This document shows positions 16,924 through 25,565 of a DNA stretch of 64,000 bases, one piece after another. Each line of letters begins with the position of its first letter. The stretch's first letter is position 1. The notes below the pieces were generated by a model. That model searched no databases. It had not been told where the DNA came from and saw only the letters and a list, made by a program, of their open reading frames with translations. The translations under genes and the position numbers were made by a program. Origin of the DNA: Pleomorphomonas carboxyditropha (GTDB lineage Bacteria > Pseudomonadota > Alphaproteobacteria > Rhizobiales > Pleomorphomonadaceae); assembly GCF_002770725.1 (NCBI RefSeq), contig NZ_NQVN01000001.1:62001-126000 (forward strand), in the 5' to 3' direction.

Positions 16924-17136
16924 ATGAGCCGATTTGCCCCGACGACCGCCACATCCAATCGAAGCGGTCTTTTCCGCCGGACTTATGAGGCCACCCTCGG
17001 CACGCGCGAGCGGCAGGCGCAGCGCTATGTCGCGCCCTATCTCGCATCGCTCGACGATCAGGCGGCGCGCGAGCACGGCTTCGGTCGCGCCTCGACCGGC
17101 GTCATGCGGTCGCGGGCGGTCGACGCCGCGCTCTAG
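16924..17136 (+). CDS. Small conserved-type protein of unknown function
   Basis: A 70-residue basic protein. It contains RTYEATLGTRERQAQRYVAP followed by YLASLDDQAAREHGFGR. I believe this resembles a class of short rhizobial proteins in which a run of the type ARxxQAxRYVxxxLxxLDD is followed by a GYDR-like turn; that likeness is from memory and unchecked. An AGAGGTG ribosome site stands eight bases before the ATG. It ends 12 bases before a palindromic repeat and is convergent with prmA. The function is unknown; another frame over the same bases is longer but without such features. Confidence 0.6.
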   Translation: MSRFAPTTATSNRSGLFRRTYEATLGTRERQAQRYVAPYLASLDDQAAREHGFGRASTGVMRSRAVDAAL

Positions 17137-17148
17137 GTTTTTGTTTGC

Positions 17149-17193
17149 GCATCGGATTCTCCGAAAACCGGATTCCACTTTTCGGTTCGATGC
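17149..17193. repeat. Palindromic intergenic repeat, family B, copy 1
   Basis: A 45-base imperfect palindrome running GCATCGGATT ... CCGAAAACCGGATTCCACTT ... TTCGATGC, located 10 bases past the prmA stop. A near-identical copy stands at 34197-34241, eight bases past the uvrD stop. The same motif is, to my knowledge, very frequent at gene ends in rhizobia; it may act as a transcript-end structure. Confidence 0.8.
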
Positions 17194-17202
17194 GTTAGCG
17201 GC

Positions 17203-18075
17203 TCAGCCGGCGTAACGTAGCACCAGCGTGCTCCATCCGTCCTTGACGAGGTGCCGCTCGCGCACGAAGCCCTGCGCGCGGAAGGCGGCGAGCACGCTTT
17301 CGGCCTGCGTCCGCAGGATGCCGGAGAGCACCACGGCGGCGCCCGGCAGGGCGTGGGCGCGGAATTGCGGCGACAGCATCTTCAGGGGATCGGCCAGGAT
17401 ATTGGCGACGATCAGGTCGAACTTGCGGCCGACGATGGCCGGATGGGCGAAGCCGGCGGCCGTCACGGCGGTGACGAGGTTGGCAGCGCCGTTGATTCCG
17501 GCGTTTTCGAGAGCGATCTCCACCGCCAGCGGATCGATATCCGAGGCGAGCACCGGCCGTCTGGTGGCCAGCGCGATGCCGATGGCCAGGACGCCCGAGC
17601 CGGTGCCGAGGTCGAACACGCTGTCGAAGCGGTAGACGGCGAGCAGGCGAGTCAGCGCCGTGAGGCAGCCCCAAGTGGTCGGATGATGGCCGGTGCCGAA
17701 GGCCTGGTTGGCCTCGATCTGCAGGCCGATCAGCCCCTTGGGGATGCGGTCGCGGTCGTGGGCGCCGTGCACCACGAAGCGGCCGGCCACCACCGGGCTC
17801 AAGCCTTCGAGGCTTTGCGCCACCCAATCAATATCCTCGGGTACCGGCTCGACCGTTACGACCTCGGCATCGACGAGGCCGTCGAGGGCGGCGCGGGCGG
17901 CCGTCGCGATTTCCTCGCCGTCGTCGGCAAAGAAGAAGCCATCCACCGCCCAGCCGCCATCCGTCTCGTACCAGGACACCGGCCCCGCCTCGACGAAGGC
18001 GGCCTCGATGGCGTCGGCGATCGTCTCGGCGCCCGCCGCGTCGGCGGCGGGGATGTGAAGCTGGTACTGGCGCAT
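17203..18075 (-). CDS. prmA: Ribosomal protein L11 methyltransferase
   Basis: A 290-residue SAM-dependent methyltransferase that modifies ribosomal protein L11. An N-terminal substrate domain (about 1-95) precedes the class I Rossmann core. Visible motifs are NQAFGTGHHPTTWGCLTAL, the SAM loop VFDLGTGSGVLAIGIAL, the acidic ribose-binding SDIDPLAVEIA, and FDLIVANILADPL (the NILA motif of PrmA). The start at 18075 is chosen because AGGAA lies ahead of it and the family N-terminus begins there; an upstream extension of 37 residues is low in likeness. It lies tail to tail with the small gene at 16924, with repeat B between them. Confidence 0.94.
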   Translation of the reverse strand: MRQYQLHIPAADAAGAETIADAIEAAFVEAGPVSWYETDGGWAVDGFFFADDGEEIATAARAALDGLVDAEVVTVEPVPEDIDWVAQSLEGLSPVVAGRFVVHGAHDRDRIPKGLIGLQIEANQAFGTGHHPTTWGCLTALTRLLAVYRFDSVFDLGTGSGVLAIGIALATRRPVLASDIDPLAVEIALENAGINGAANLVTAVTAAGFAHPAIVGRKFDLIVANILADPLKMLSPQFRAHALPGAAVVLSGILRTQAESVLAAFRAQGFVRERHLVKDGWSTLVLRYAG

Positions 18076-18486
18076 GACGGTTCCTGGACTGAATTCCGAG
18101 GCTGGCGGAGTTGCGGCCGGTTTAGTCGGAGCCCGGGTGCTTGTCAAAGCAGGACCGCATTGACGCGAATGGGCAATCTCCGGCAACCGTGAGATGGTCT
18201 CGCCGTCACGGGCGAACGCAGCATGACGCCGGACCAGCGGCGTCGCCGGGGAAGATCGGCTCCCCCGGCTGGAAACAGGCGACAGCCTCTGCCTGCGATA
18301 ACGGAGGTGAAGAGATGCGGAAACTACCGCTGATCTTCGCGCTTACCTTGAGGAAGACCCGGACGGGCTGGTCTGTCACCGTCCGGATCACTCTTAGGTA
18401 AGAAAACGTCGGGCGGAGCGCCAACTCCGCCCGACACTCCGAATATAGCGCCGAAACCGCTCTTTTCCAAGTCGGCCCGTGCGTGG
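18076..18486. other. Intergenic region with short ORF and terminator, 411 bases
   Basis: Between prmA and the LacI gene. It contains a 28-codon frame on the plus strand (18315-18401) that starts eight bases after a very good GGAGGTG site. Inside that frame is a CCGGACGG/CCGTCCGG hairpin. The minus-strand terminator at 18398-18435 follows. The short peptide is basic, with a hydrophobic start (MRKLPLIFALTL), and may be chance or a small gene. No larger gene is seen. Confidence 0.4.
18398..18435 (-). terminator. Rho-independent terminator of the LacI gene
   Basis: GTCGGGCGGAG (18408-18418) pairs perfectly with CTCCGCCCGAC (18425-18435) over a six-base loop. Read on the minus strand, the stem is followed by TTTTCTTA. 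It lies 52 bases past the regulator's stop codon. Confidence 0.85.
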
Positions 18487-19587
18487 TCAGGCTGTTCCAA
18501 CCTGATCGGGATGGCTCTTGCCGGCTGGAGATGCGGAGGTTTTCCGCCTTTTCGCGTGCCGGTCGCTCGAACGCACCACCAGTTCGGCGCCGACCAGGAT
18601 CTTCACCGACGGCTGGCGCTCGGAGGCGTTGATCAGGTCGTCGAGTATGGTGATGGCCAGGTAGCCGATCTTGCGTTTCGACACGTCGATGGTGGTGAGC
18701 GGCGGGTCCATGGTGCCGCTCATCGGCAGATTGTCGAAGCCGATGATCGACACGTCGGCGGGAATGCGGATGTTGTGTTCCCTGAGCGCCTTGATGAAGC
18801 CGTAGGCAATGATGTCGTTGGTGCAGAAGTAGCATTCGGCAAGCTTGCCGCCCGAGGCGAGATGCCGCAGCGTCGCCTCGTAGGCGCCGTCGAAGGTGGA
18901 TTCCACCCAGAGGATGTTCTCCTCGTGCAACGGCAGGTCGAGCCGCTCCATGTTCTTGGCGAAGGCGTCGCGGCGCAGGCGAAAATTGGTCGTTTCCACG
19001 GGGCTGGCGACGAACCCGATGTCCCGGAAGCCCTGCGACTTGAAGCGCGACAGGACCTTGTGGACGGCATCCTCGTTGTTCATGTTGACGAAATTGGCGT
19101 CGATCAGCCCATGGAAGGTGTCGATGAACACCGTGGGTATGCCGGTGGCGAGCAGCAGCCGGATGTCGGCTTCGCTGAGCTCCGTGCCGAGCGCCACCAC
19201 CCCCTTGATGCCGGCGCCGGCCAGCGACTGGACGATGTCCTGGATAGCCTCGCGCTCGTGGCTGACGACCTCGAGGGCATAGCCGCGCCGTATGGCTTCC
19301 TGCGACATGCCGTCGATGTAGTCGGAGATGAAATGGCTGTGGTCGCGATTCACGGTGTGGCCGTGCTTGGCGATCTTCAGGAAGCGCAGGGTATCGTTGG
19401 CGTCGTCGGGCACCCGGATCCGCGCCGGACGCGGCACGTAGTTCAGGTCGGCGACGACGTCGAGCACCTTGGCGCGGGTCGCGCCGGATATCTCGCCCTT
19501 GCCGTTCAGGACCAGCGAAACGGTGGCCGCAGAGACGCCGGCCGCCTTGGCGATGTCCCTCATAGTCAAGGTCTTCTTGTCGCTCAT
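18487..19587 (-). CDS. LacI-family repressor of the adjoining sugar/polyol operon
   Basis: A 366-residue LacI/GalR regulator. Its N-terminus has the helix-turn-helix LTMRDIAKAAGVSAATVSLV and hinge LNYVPRPARIRVP. The effector domain includes CTNDIIAYGFIKALREHNIR and GFDNLPMSGTMDPPLTTIDV. It is divergent from an ABC importer and DhaKL-type kinase genes, and two palindromic sites lie between them, so it most likely represses that operon until its sugar or phosphosugar ligand binds. The start at 19587 gives a normal MSDKKTL lead to the helix-turn-helix; an extra 27 upstream residues are unlikely. A terminator follows the gene. Confidence 0.92.
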   Translation of the reverse strand: MSDKKTLTMRDIAKAAGVSAATVSLVLNGKGEISGATRAKVLDVVADLNYVPRPARIRVPDDANDTLRFLKIAKHGHTVNRDHSHFISDYIDGMSQEAIRRGYALEVVSHEREAIQDIVQSLAGAGIKGVVALGTELSEADIRLLLATGIPTVFIDTFHGLIDANFVNMNNEDAVHKVLSRFKSQGFRDIGFVASPVETTNFRLRRDAFAKNMERLDLPLHEENILWVESTFDGAYEATLRHLASGGKLAECYFCTNDIIAYGFIKALREHNIRIPADVSIIGFDNLPMSGTMDPPLTTIDVSKRKIGYLAITILDDLINASERQPSVKILVGAELVVRSSDRHAKRRKTSASPAGKSHPDQVGTA

Positions 19588-19741
19588 TCCACGCTTGCTT
19601 CTTCGATTTTCCACGCGCCGCCACCAGTTTATCGCGCTTGCCGAACCAAAGCCAACCTGGCTCGCCAATGCCGCCCGAGCAGACGCGACTTTTGGCTAAT
19701 GCCGGCACTTGCCCTTGCGTCGTCATTAAACGTCGCCTATG

Positions 19742-19774
19742 ATTTAGTAAATAAATAAATTGTTTAATAAACAA
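19742..19774. promoter_or_regulatory. Paired operators in the sugar operon promoter
   Basis: Two palindromes share the core TTTA-N-TAAA: ATTTAGTAAAT (19742-19752) and TTGTTTAATAAACAA (19760-19774, perfect 7-base arms). Their centres are 20 bases apart, two helical turns, so one regulator could bind both on the same face. They lie between the divergent LacI gene and the first permease gene, and directly before its probable start. The LacI protein is the likely binder. Confidence 0.65.
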
Positions 19775-19786
19775 ATGGAGGGAGCG

Positions 19787-20773
19787 GTGCGGAGAGTGGA
19801 CGGCCAGTTTCTGGTCCTCGCTGCCATCAACGTCGTCCTGCTGGCGCTGGGAGCGGCCATTTCGGGCGGATCCTTCCTGTCCGTCTTCAATCTGCAGTCG
19901 ATGGCCGGGCAGGTGCCGGAGATCGGGCTCCTGGCCATCGGCGTCATGCTGGCCATGTGTGCCGGTGACGGCGGCATCGACCTCTCGGGCATCGCCCTCG
20001 CCAACCTGTCGGGCGTGCTGTCGGCCGTGCTCGTGGCGGGTCTGGTGTCGAGCGCCGAGCAGGAGGGGCTCTACTCGGCCCTGTTCATTTTGGGCGCGTT
20101 GGTCATTGGTTTCCTGGGCGGCTTGGTCAACGGCACGCTGATCACGCGCTTCAGAATCACGCCGATCCTCTGCACGCTGGGCACGCAGATGGCGTTCACC
20201 GGCCTGGCGGTGATCGTCTCCGGCGGCAAGGCGGTGGTCGTGGGCAGCCCCGAGCCGCTGTCGTCGATCGGCAACGAATTCTGGTTCGGCGCGCCGATCA
20301 GCTTCATCCTGTTCGTCGCCGTCGCGGCGCTGATCGGCGTCGCGCTCAAGGTCTCGCCGTTCGGCCGCTGGCTGATGCTGTCGGGCTCCAACCCCAAGGC
20401 GGCGCTCTACGCCGGCTTCCCCCGCTCGGCGGTGGTCACGGCCACCTACGCGCTGAGCGGCACGCTTTCGGGACTTTCGGGCGTAATCATCGCGGCGCGT
20501 AACGTAAACGTTAAGTGGGATTACGGCGCGTCCTATCTGCTGATCGCCATCCTGATCGCCGTGATGGCCGGGGTGCGCCCGGAGGGCGGCTACGGGCGAA
20601 TCGTCTGCGTCGTCTTCTCGGCCGTCGCCCTGCAGCTCATGTCCAGCCTGCTGAACTTCGGCGGACTTTCCAACTTCGTTCGCGATTTCGCCTGGGGGGC
20701 GCTGCTGCTCGCCTTCCTGGCGATCGCCCGCTACGACCTCGTCGGCTTCGTCTTCTCCGACAGGCGCCGCTAG
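19787..20773 (+). CDS. Sugar ABC transporter permease, first of two
   Basis: A 328-residue inner-membrane protein of the ribose/xylose/galactofuranose (RbsC/YtfT) permease family, with about ten hydrophobic segments. Family phrases are QSMAGQVPEIGLLAIGVMLA, GDGGIDLSGIALANLSGVLS, FLGGLVNGTLITRFRITPIL and LSGLSGVIIAARN. I chose the GTG at 19787, five bases after GGAGG, because the earlier ATG (19775) and TTG (19760) have no ribosome site and overlap the operator palindrome. It opens an operon with the binding protein, ATPase, a second unlike permease and two kinase subunits, so the import channel is probably a heterodimer as in YtfT/YjfF. Confidence 0.9.
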   Translation: MRRVDGQFLVLAAINVVLLALGAAISGGSFLSVFNLQSMAGQVPEIGLLAIGVMLAMCAGDGGIDLSGIALANLSGVLSAVLVAGLVSSAEQEGLYSALFILGALVIGFLGGLVNGTLITRFRITPILCTLGTQMAFTGLAVIVSGGKAVVVGSPEPLSSIGNEFWFGAPISFILFVAVAALIGVALKVSPFGRWLMLSGSNPKAALYAGFPRSAVVTATYALSGTLSGLSGVIIAARNVNVKWDYGASYLLIAILIAVMAGVRPEGGYGRIVCVVFSAVALQLMSSLLNFGGLSNFVRDFAWGALLLAFLAIARYDLVGFVFSDRRR

Positions 20774-20839
20774 GTCAACCGATCGCGCACCCCCACGCGT
20801 CGGACGGAAAATCCAGGGGGACTGGTGGAGGAGAAAACG

Positions 20840-21847
20840 ATGAAGAGAAGCATTCAGACGATAGCGGCCGCGCTCCTGGCCGCAACGGCCGTCGCCGGCA
20901 CGACGGGTCTCGCGATGGCCGCCGACAAGCCGGTGATCGCCACCGTCGTCAAGATCTCGGGCATTCCCTGGTTCGACCGCCTCGAGACCGGCGTCAAGGC
21001 TTTCCAGGCCGCCAATCCCGATGTCGAGGCCACCCAGTACGGTCCGGCGACCTCCGACTCGGCGCAGCAACTGCAAATCGTCCAGGATCTCGTCGCCAAG
21101 GGCGTCGACGCGCTGGCCGTCGTGCCGATGGACCCGGCCGTGCTCGAGGGCACGCTGAAGCGCGCCATGGAACGCGGCACCGTCGTCGTCACCCACGAGG
21201 CGGACAATCAGGTCAATACCATGGCCGACGTCGAGGCCTTCGACAATTCCTACTACGGCGCCTCGCTCAACGAGCGCCTTGCCCAGTGCATGGGTCAGAA
21301 GGGCAAGTGGACGACCTTCGTCGGCTCGCTCGGCAGCCGCACGCACATGCAGTGGGTCGGCGCCGGCGAGGAAAATGCCAAGAAATACCCGGACATGGTG
21401 CTGGTCGATCCCAACAACGAGTCGTTCGACGACGCCAACGGCGTCTACGAAAAGGCCAAGGAGCTGCTGCGCAAGCATCCGGATCTCGCCGGCTTCCAGA
21501 CGTCGGCCGGCAACGACGTGCTCGGCGTCGGCCGCGCCATCGAGGAGGCCGGCCTTGCCGGCAAGGTCTGCCTGGTCGGCACCGGCCTGCCGAACCCGTC
21601 GGCGCCCTATCTCGATTCAGGCGCCATCACCGCCATCGGCTACTGGGATCCCCAGAAGGCCGGCATGGCGATGAACGTCGTCGCCAAGCTGCTTCTCGAG
21701 AAGAAGGAGCTCAAGTCCGGCATGGACCTCGGCGTCGAGGGCTACAACAACGTCACCGTCACCAAGGGCGCCGGCGACGGCCTCCTGGTGGTCGGCAACG
21801 GCATGGTGCTCGACGACAAGGACAGCTACAAGGCGCACCTCTTCTGA
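20840..21847 (+). CDS. Sugar ABC transporter periplasmic binding protein
   Basis: A 335-residue type-I periplasmic-binding protein of the ribose-binding (Peripla_BP_4) family. It has a signal peptide of about 27 residues ending GLAMA-AD. The mature part opens KPVIATVVKISGIPWFDRLE and contains VAKGVDALAVVPMDPAVLEG, which matches family sugar binders. The true start is the ATG at 20840, eight bases after GGAGGAG; a GTG 15 bases upstream lies within the ribosome site. The ligand is probably a sugar or polyol that yields dihydroxyacetone or a related ketose, judging by the kinase genes downstream. That is inference. Confidence 0.92.
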   Translation: MKRSIQTIAAALLAATAVAGTTGLAMAADKPVIATVVKISGIPWFDRLETGVKAFQAANPDVEATQYGPATSDSAQQLQIVQDLVAKGVDALAVVPMDPAVLEGTLKRAMERGTVVVTHEADNQVNTMADVEAFDNSYYGASLNERLAQCMGQKGKWTTFVGSLGSRTHMQWVGAGEENAKKYPDMVLVDPNNESFDDANGVYEKAKELLRKHPDLAGFQTSAGNDVLGVGRAIEEAGLAGKVCLVGTGLPNPSAPYLDSGAITAIGYWDPQKAGMAMNVVAKLLLEKKELKSGMDLGVEGYNNVTVTKGAGDGLLVVGNGMVLDDKDSYKAHLF

Positions 21848-21950
21848 TCGCCCCAAACCGCAATGAGAACCCGAAGGACTCCGGTCCTTCGGGAACCCCG
21901 GTGGTTCGCCGTTCCGGGCGGCCCCGGTGCGTCGTGAAAGGATGCTGGGA

Positions 21951-23498
21951 GTGGCGGAAGACTCTGAGGCCAACCATTGTTTCCTGCAATTGAGGCAGAT
22001 CCACAAACGGTTCGGCGGCGTCCACGCGCTGCGCGGCGTCGACCTGGCGCTGGAACTCGGCCAAGCCTATCACCTGCTCGGCGAGAACGGCTGCGGCAAG
22101 AGCACCGTCATCAAGGTGATGTCGGGCGCCATTGCGCCGACCGAGGGTGAAATCGTCCTGAACGGCGAAAGCTTCTCGGCCCTGACGCCCATTCAGTCGC
22201 TAGCTGCTGGCATCGAGACGGTCTACCAGGACCTGTCGCTGATCCCCAACCTGTCGGTCGCCGAGAACGTCGCCCTCAGCGAGCAACTGGTGCATGGCGA
22301 GGGCCGCCTTGCCCGCCGGCTCGACAGAAATCAGTTGCGGGTCACCGCCAGCACGGCGCTCGCCTCGGTCGGGCTGCCGACCACCCGGACCTTCCTGACG
22401 ACCGCCGTCTCCGACCTGCCGCTCGCCCAGCGGCAGCTCGTGGCCATCGCCCGTGCCATTGCTACCAAGGCGAAGCTGGTGATCATGGACGAGCCGACGA
22501 CCTCGCTGACCCGGCGCGAGGTTGAGAACCTGATCGAGGTGGTGGCCCGCCTGCGGGCCGACAACATCGCCGTGCTGTTCGTCACCCACAAGCTCGACGA
22601 ATGCTACCGCATCGGCGGCCATGCCATCGTCTTTCGCGACGGCGAATGCGTGGCCCAGGGACCGCTTTCGAGCTATAGCAAGGCCGACATCGCCGAGTTG
22701 ATGACCGGCCGCAAGATCGACGCGCATCGCTACCGCGCCGGCAAGCCCGCCGAGGAAAAGCTGCTGGCCGTGCAGGGGCTAACCGCCGCACCCAATTTCT
22801 TCGACGTCGAATTCAGCCTCCGCAAGGGCGAGATCCTCGGCATCACCGGCCTCGCCGATTCCGGCCGCAACGAGCTGGCGCTGGCCATTTCCGGCGTGCG
22901 CCCGGCCGATGCCGGCTCGATCGCCGTCGGCGGCGCGGCGGCCCGCATCCGCCATCCCTCCGACTCCATCCGCCACGGCATCGGCTACGTGCCGGAAAAC
23001 CGCCTCGACGAGGGCCTGTTCCTCGAGAAGTCGATCCTCGACAACGAGATCGCGTTGGTGGTGGCCAGGCTGGCCAATGCCTGGGGCGTCATCGACGACG
23101 GCAAGGGACGCGACATCGCGGCCGGGGTGGCGAGGGACATGCGCCTCAACACCACCGACATCGACATGCCCGTCGGCTCGCTGTCCGGCGGCAACCAGCA
23201 GCGCGTGCTGATCGGCCGCTGGCTGACCATCGAACCGAAAATCCTGCTGCTGCACGGCCCGACGGTCGGCGTCGACGTCGGCTCCAAGGACACCATCTAT
23301 CGCGCCATCCAGGTACTGGCCGAGCGGGGCATCGGCCTCATCGTGATCAGCGACGACCTGCCGGAACTGCTGCAGAACTGCGACCGCATCCTCGTGATGA
23401 ACGGCGGCCGCTTCGTCGCCGACCTCGATGCCTCCCGGGCGACCGAGGAGGACATCTATCGCGCCATGCTGGCGTCAACGCCGGAGACCGTCCAATGA
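21951..23498 (+). CDS. Sugar ABC transporter ATP-binding protein (two ATPase domains)
   Basis: A 515-residue RbsA/AraG-type ATPase with two nucleotide-binding domains. The first has Walker A GENGCGKS, signature-like LPLAQRQLVAIARAI and Walker B LVIMDEPTTSL. The second is the usual degenerate one: its P-loop is GLADSGRNEL without lysine, and its signature LSGGNQQRVLIGRWL is intact, but the Walker B position reads ILLLHGPTVGVDVGS, where family members have DEPTRGID. The start is uncertain: GTG at 21951 lies nine bases after GAAAGG, while ATG at 21942 and GTG at 21927 are in frame. It overlaps the next permease gene by four bases (ATGA). Confidence 0.92.
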   Translation: MAEDSEANHCFLQLRQIHKRFGGVHALRGVDLALELGQAYHLLGENGCGKSTVIKVMSGAIAPTEGEIVLNGESFSALTPIQSLAAGIETVYQDLSLIPNLSVAENVALSEQLVHGEGRLARRLDRNQLRVTASTALASVGLPTTRTFLTTAVSDLPLAQRQLVAIARAIATKAKLVIMDEPTTSLTRREVENLIEVVARLRADNIAVLFVTHKLDECYRIGGHAIVFRDGECVAQGPLSSYSKADIAELMTGRKIDAHRYRAGKPAEEKLLAVQGLTAAPNFFDVEFSLRKGEILGITGLADSGRNELALAISGVRPADAGSIAVGGAAARIRHPSDSIRHGIGYVPENRLDEGLFLEKSILDNEIALVVARLANAWGVIDDGKGRDIAAGVARDMRLNTTDIDMPVGSLSGGNQQRVLIGRWLTIEPKILLLHGPTVGVDVGSKDTIYRAIQVLAERGIGLIVISDDLPELLQNCDRILVMNGGRFVADLDASRATEEDIYRAMLASTPETVQ

Positions 23499-24532
23499 CC
23501 CTGTTTCCGATCGAAAAGACCGGGGCCGCCGAGCGGGACGCCGGCGATCGCCTGAGCATTGGCGGCTTCGTCCGCAGGCATCCCGAGACGGTGACGGCGG
23601 CGATGCTGGTGGCGATCTGCGTCGCGGTCGCCATCCTCAACCCCGATTTCCTGCAGCCTTCGTCGCTGATCGACATCGTACGCGCCAGCGTCGTCACCGG
23701 CCTGTTCGCGCTCGGCGTGTTCGTCATCCTGGCCGCCGGCGGCATCGACGTCTCCTTCACCGCCATCGCCGCGCTGACCATGTATTCGATCACGCTCCTG
23801 ACGACGCGCTATGCGCCGGGCCTGCCGATGATCCTGGTGCTGGTGCTCGCCGTCGGCGGCGGCATGCTGCTCGGCATGTTCAACGGCCTCTTGGTCTATA
23901 ATTTCGCGGTGCCGGCGATGATCGTCACCATCGGTACCCAGTACCTGTTCCGCGGCATCCTGCTGGCCTTCGTCGGCACCGTCTGGATCATGGCGCTGCC
24001 CGAGCAGATGCTCACCTTCGGCCGGGCGCCGATGGTGCAGTTCGCCAATTCCAACGGCGCCGTCGTCACGCTGCCGCTCTACGTGCTGGTGCTGCCGGCC
24101 GCGGCCGTGCTGACCTGGTGGATCCTGAACCGCACGCTGATGGGCCGGGCGATCTTCGCCATGGGCGGCAGCGCCCGGGTCGCCGAGCGGCTCGGCTACA
24201 ACCTCAGGACCGTCCATCTGTTCGTGTTCGGCTTCGCCGGGGCGTTGGCGGGGCTCGCCGGCATCATCCACGTCTGCAGCAACCGCCTGGCCAACCCGTT
24301 CGATCTGGTCGGCACCGAGATCAACGTCATCGCGGCCGTCGTGCTCGGCGGCGCCCGCATCACCGGCGGTACCGGCACGGTGATCGGCACGCTGCTCGGC
24401 GTGCTGCTGGTGACCGTCATCAACAACGTGCTGGTGATGGTGGGCATTCCCAGCACCTGGCAGCGCTTCGTCGTCGGAACGTTCATCCTGCTGGCCGCGG
24501 CCTTCTTCGTCGTTCGCCAGCGCCGGACCTGA
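23495..24532 (+). CDS. Sugar ABC transporter permease, second of two
   Basis: A 345-residue inner-membrane permease of the same RbsC-like family as the product at 19787 but clearly different in sequence. Hydrophobic segments begin at about residue 34. Family phrases are VVTGLFALGVFVILAAGGID, PAMIVTIGTQYLFRGILLAF and VLGGARITGGTGTVIGTLLG. The ATG overlaps the ATPase stop codon, which implies coupled translation. Together with the first permease it should form the membrane channel. The DhaK-like gene begins 21 bases after its stop, so transport and phosphorylation are in one transcript. Confidence 0.92.
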   Translation: MTLFPIEKTGAAERDAGDRLSIGGFVRRHPETVTAAMLVAICVAVAILNPDFLQPSSLIDIVRASVVTGLFALGVFVILAAGGIDVSFTAIAALTMYSITLLTTRYAPGLPMILVLVLAVGGGMLLGMFNGLLVYNFAVPAMIVTIGTQYLFRGILLAFVGTVWIMALPEQMLTFGRAPMVQFANSNGAVVTLPLYVLVLPAAAVLTWWILNRTLMGRAIFAMGGSARVAERLGYNLRTVHLFVFGFAGALAGLAGIIHVCSNRLANPFDLVGTEINVIAAVVLGGARITGGTGTVIGTLLGVLLVTVINNVLVMVGIPSTWQRFVVGTFILLAAAFFVVRQRRT

Positions 24533-24553
24533 CCCTCTCAAGAAGGAAACGCC

Positions 24554-25555
24554 ATGAAGAAATTTCTCAACGCTCCCGCGGATTTCGTCGACGAGATGCT
24601 GGAGGGCATCTACGCCGCCCATCCCGACGTCACCTACACCAACGACGACAAGCGCTGCTACGTCACCGCCCATCCCAAGAAGGGCAAGGTGGGCATCGCC
24701 ACCGGCGGCGGCTCCGGCCACCTGCCGCTGTTCCTCGGCTATGTCGGCGACGGCATGCTCGACGGCTGCGCGGTGGGCGGCGTGTTCCAGTCGCCGAGCT
24801 CGGACCAGATGTACGAGGTGACCAAGTACATCGACCAGGGCGCCGGTGTGCTCTACATCTACGGCAACTACACCGGCGACATCATCAACTTCGACATGGC
24901 CGCCGAGATGGCCGACGTCGACGGCATCCGCGTCAGGTCGGTAGTGGGCAACGACGATGCCGCCTCGTCGATCGTCGGCGAGGAGCACAAGCGGCGCGGC
25001 GTCGCCGGCATCTTCTTCGTCTACAAGGCGGCCGGCGCGGCGGCGGCCGAAGGCCTCGACCTCGACGAGGTCGTCCGCCTCGCCGACAAGGCGCGCCTCA
25101 ACACCCGCACCATCGGCGTGGCGCTGTCGAGCTGCGTCGTGCCGGAGGTCGGGCACGCCACCTTCTCGATCGGCGACGACGAGATGGAGATCGGCATGGG
25201 CATCCACGGCGAGCCCGGCATCAGCCGCAAGAAGCTCGCGCCGGCCGACGCCGTGGTCGACGAGATGATGGAGCGCATCTTCGGCGAGCAGGATTACGGC
25301 GCGGGCGGCGAGGTGGCCGTGCTGGTCAACGGCCTCGGCGGCACGCCGCGCGAAGAGCTCTACATTCTCTATCGCCGTGTCTCGCAGCTGTTCGCCGAGC
25401 GCAGCGTCAAGGTCAGGCACGTGTGGATCGGCGAGTTCGCCACCGCCATGGAGATGGCCGGCGCCTCGATCTCCGTCCTGAAGCTCGACGGCGAACTCGC
25501 CCGCCTGATGGCGGCGCCGGCGCGCACGCCGTTCTTCACCCATGTCGAGCGCTGA
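24554..25555 (+). CDS. dhaK: DhaK-type dihydroxyacetone/ketose kinase, substrate-binding subunit
   Basis: A 333-residue homologue of the DhaK subunit. The fold binds a short ketose covalently through a histidine, here H218 in GMGIHGEPG, at the same number as in E. coli DhaK. The phosphate-loop motif reads [10 protein letters not shown] (51-60), with Leu where family members commonly have Glu. Related DhaK-like enzymes phosphorylate dihydroxyacetone, or erythrulose in tetritol pathways. The start follows AAGAAGGAAAC. It is cotranscribed with a DhaL subunit and an ABC importer. No PTS DhaM gene is near, so ATP is the likely donor. The exact substrate is open. Confidence 0.92.
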   Translation: MKKFLNAPADFVDEMLEGIYAAHPDVTYTNDDKRCYVTAHPKKGKVGIATGGGSGHLPLFLGYVGDGMLDGCAVGGVFQSPSSDQMYEVTKYIDQGAGVLYIYGNYTGDIINFDMAAEMADVDGIRVRSVVGNDDAASSIVGEEHKRRGVAGIFFVYKAAGAAAAEGLDLDEVVRLADKARLNTRTIGVALSSCVVPEVGHATFSIGDDEMEIGMGIHGEPGISRKKLAPADAVVDEMMERIFGEQDYGAGGEVAVLVNGLGGTPREELYILYRRVSQLFAERSVKVRHVWIGEFATAMEMAGASISVLKLDGELARLMAAPARTPFFTHVER

Positions 25556-25565
25556 GGATAGGGCG

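Noticed and set aside
18206..21478. A 1090-codon open frame on the minus strand
   Set aside because: It crosses the divergent LacI and permease genes and their promoter and is Arg/Asp/His-rich; it is a by-product of high GC. The real genes in other frames have full motifs.
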